Shown one piece after another: positions 62,934-64,000 of a stretch of DNA of 64,000 nucleotides. The stretch covers positions 62,001-126,000 of the forward strand of contig CAJJAO010000019.1 in assembly GCA_905182265.1 (NCBI GenBank). The letters run 5' to 3'. This DNA is from a gamma proteobacterium HTCC2207 (GTDB lineage: Bacteria > Pseudomonadota > Gammaproteobacteria > Pseudomonadales > Porticoccaceae). The first letter of the stretch is position 1. The number at the start of each line of letters is the position of its first letter. The translations under genes and the position numbers were made by a program. Under the pieces are notes generated by a model. It saw only the letters and a program-made list of their open reading frames with translations. It was not told the DNA's origin and searched no databases.

Positions 62934-64000
62934 TCAATCGGCCAGAGTGGCCAACTGCTCGGCCTGGAATTCGTTAACTAGTGGCTGCACCACGTCGGCC
63001 AAAGAGCCTTCCATGACCTCATTTAACTTATATAGCGTTAGATTAATACGGTGATCGGTGACTCGCCCCTGGGGGAAATTATAGGTGCGGATACGCTCTG
63101 ATCTGTCGCCACTGCCCACCAGGCTCTTGCGCTGTTCCGACTGCTCTGCAGCGGCCGCATCACTCTGCGCCGAGTTTAGTCTGGCCTGCAGAACTGCCAT
63201 AGCCTTAGCACGGTTCTTGTGCTGGGAGCGCTCGTCCTGGCATTCCACTACCATACCCGAGGGCAAGTGGGTCAAACGAATCGCCGAGTCTGTCTTGTTT
63301 ACATGCTGCCCACCAGAGCCTGAAGCTCTAAAGGTGTCGACTCGCAAATCACCCTTATTAATCTCGATAGTGTCCTGTTCATCGGCCTCGGGCATTATCG
63401 CCACGGTGCAGGCGGAGGTATGAATACGTCCCTGGGATTCTGTGTCTGGCACACGTTGCACGCGATGGGCGCCAGATTCAAATTTAAGCTTGGAATAAAC
63501 ACCTTTGCCAACAATGCGCGCAATAATTTCTTTGTAGCCGCCATGGTCGCCATTGTTCTGGCTCATGATCTCAACTTGCCAGCGCTGATTTTCAGCGAAC
63601 TTGCTATACATGCGAAACAGGTCACCAGAAAATATGGCCGCCTCATCGCCACCAGTACCGGCGCGAATTTCTAAGAAAACATTTTTATCGTCATTGGGAT
63701 CTTTGGGTAACAGCAGCCGTTGTAGATCTAGCTCAAAGGTCTCGAGCTGCGCTTCACCGTCTTTCATTTCTTGCTGCGCCATATCACGCATATCAGGGTC
63801 GCTGTCTTTAAGCAGTGATTTGGCCTCAACAATTGATGCAACCACATCCCGATAACTATGAAAGGTTTTTACGATGGGTTCTAATTCGGCATACTCTTTC
63901 GACAGAGTACGATACTTGTTCTGATCTGCAATAGTATCTGCGTCGCTAAGTAACGCCCCTACCTCTTCGTAGCGTTCACTCAGAATGTCCAGCTTGGCTA
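62934..64000 (-). CDS. prfA: Peptide chain release factor 1 (5' end outside the window)
   Basis: The frame is open to base 64000 with family-like residues ([22 protein letters not shown]), so the gene begins beyond the edge. GGQ motif in [13 protein letters not shown], PxT-region upstream of it, and the C-terminal [19 protein letters not shown] are present. Terminates at UAA and UAG, the two stops most abundant in the repeat arrays of this window. Operon with prmC. Confidence 0.97.
   Translation of the reverse strand, partial: AKLDILSERYEEVGALLSDADTIADQNKYRTLSKEYAELEPIVKTFHSYRDVVASIVEAKSLLKDSDPDMRDMAQQEMKDGEAQLETFELDLQRLLLPKDPNDDKNVFLEIRAGTGGDEAAIFSGDLFRMYSKFAENQRWQVEIMSQNNGDHGGYKEIIARIVGKGVYSKLKFESGAHRVQRVPDTESQGRIHTSACTVAIMPEADEQDTIEINKGDLRVDTFRASGSGGQHVNKTDSAIRLTHLPSGMVVECQDERSQHKNRAKAMAVLQARLNSAQSDAAAAEQSEQRKSLVGSGDRSERIRTYNFPQGRVTDHRINLTLYKLNEVMEGSLADVVQPLVNEFQAEQLATLAD

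Noticed and set aside
1..64000. tRNA, tmRNA or rRNA genes in the longer gaps
   Set aside because: I read the gaps of 90 bases and more and saw no cloverleaf or CCA-ended arm and no rRNA-like sequence.

Overview
The window looks like chromosomal core DNA of a free-living, probably marine, gammaproteobacterium related to the Pseudomonas/Cellvibrio side of the class (SAR92/Porticoccaceae-like is my best guess, from family knowledge and not from a search). Reasons: several blocks keep Pseudomonas-type gene order (fimX-serB-ytjB; dksA-gluQ-cbrX-cbrA-cbrB-pcnB-folK-panB; smpB/ratA/rnfH/bamE/fur; rplM-rpsI-petABC-sspAB; lpoA-yraN-diaA-dolP), and three sodium-coupled amino-acid carriers (two AGCS, one NSS) suit a sodium-rich habitat. 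I found no insertion sequence, phage, CRISPR, rRNA or tRNA gene.

Layout. 1-9.5 kb: DNA crosslink glycosylase (YcaQ type), PLP dehydratase, cbpAM chaperone pair, zntB-mscS, argG, a small formyltransferase, pyrC-rnt. 9.5-18 kb: AGCS carrier, maeB, rsmI divergent from the lpoA-yraN-diaA-dolP envelope cluster. 18-29.5 kb: thiolase, sspBA, a cytochrome bc1 operon in which cytochrome b and c1 are one polypeptide, rpsI-rplM, zapE, yhcB, comF, cysE, and epmA-efp (EF-P and its lysyl-modifying enzyme). 29.5-39.3 kb: a FimX-like degenerate GGDEF/EAL protein, serB, ytjB, dgkA with a second cysE, an LD/DD-carboxypeptidase, htpX and a small Rieske protein overlapping sfsA tail to tail. 39.6-50 kb: dksA-gluQ, the CbrX/CbrA/CbrB nutrient-control system, pcnB, folK, a deoxynucleoside kinase, panB, gpx. 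50-64 kb: DUF2235 lipase-like protein, second AGCS carrier, fur/bamE, rnfH-ratA, NSS carrier, smpB, an AsmA-like protein, cysZ, rhlB, doxX, a MATE pump, and prmC-prfA running off the right edge.

Two things stand out. First, 16 short tandem-repeat arrays (units of 8 to 24 bases, 2 to about 10 copies, one every 4 kb) sit between genes, plus one inside the 5' end of comF. Each locus has its own unit, and in at least nine the first unit is the end of the neighbouring gene including its stop codon, or its start codon, as if gene ends had been copied outward. Second, the cbr locus carries a CbrB whose AAA+ domain has lost the sigma-54 contact loop and the ATPase acidic residues, next to a candidate small RNA with three AANAANAA motifs at the place where Pseudomonas encodes CrcZ. 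Here the RNA has a sigma-70-like promoter. Together these suggest a rewired catabolite-control circuit.
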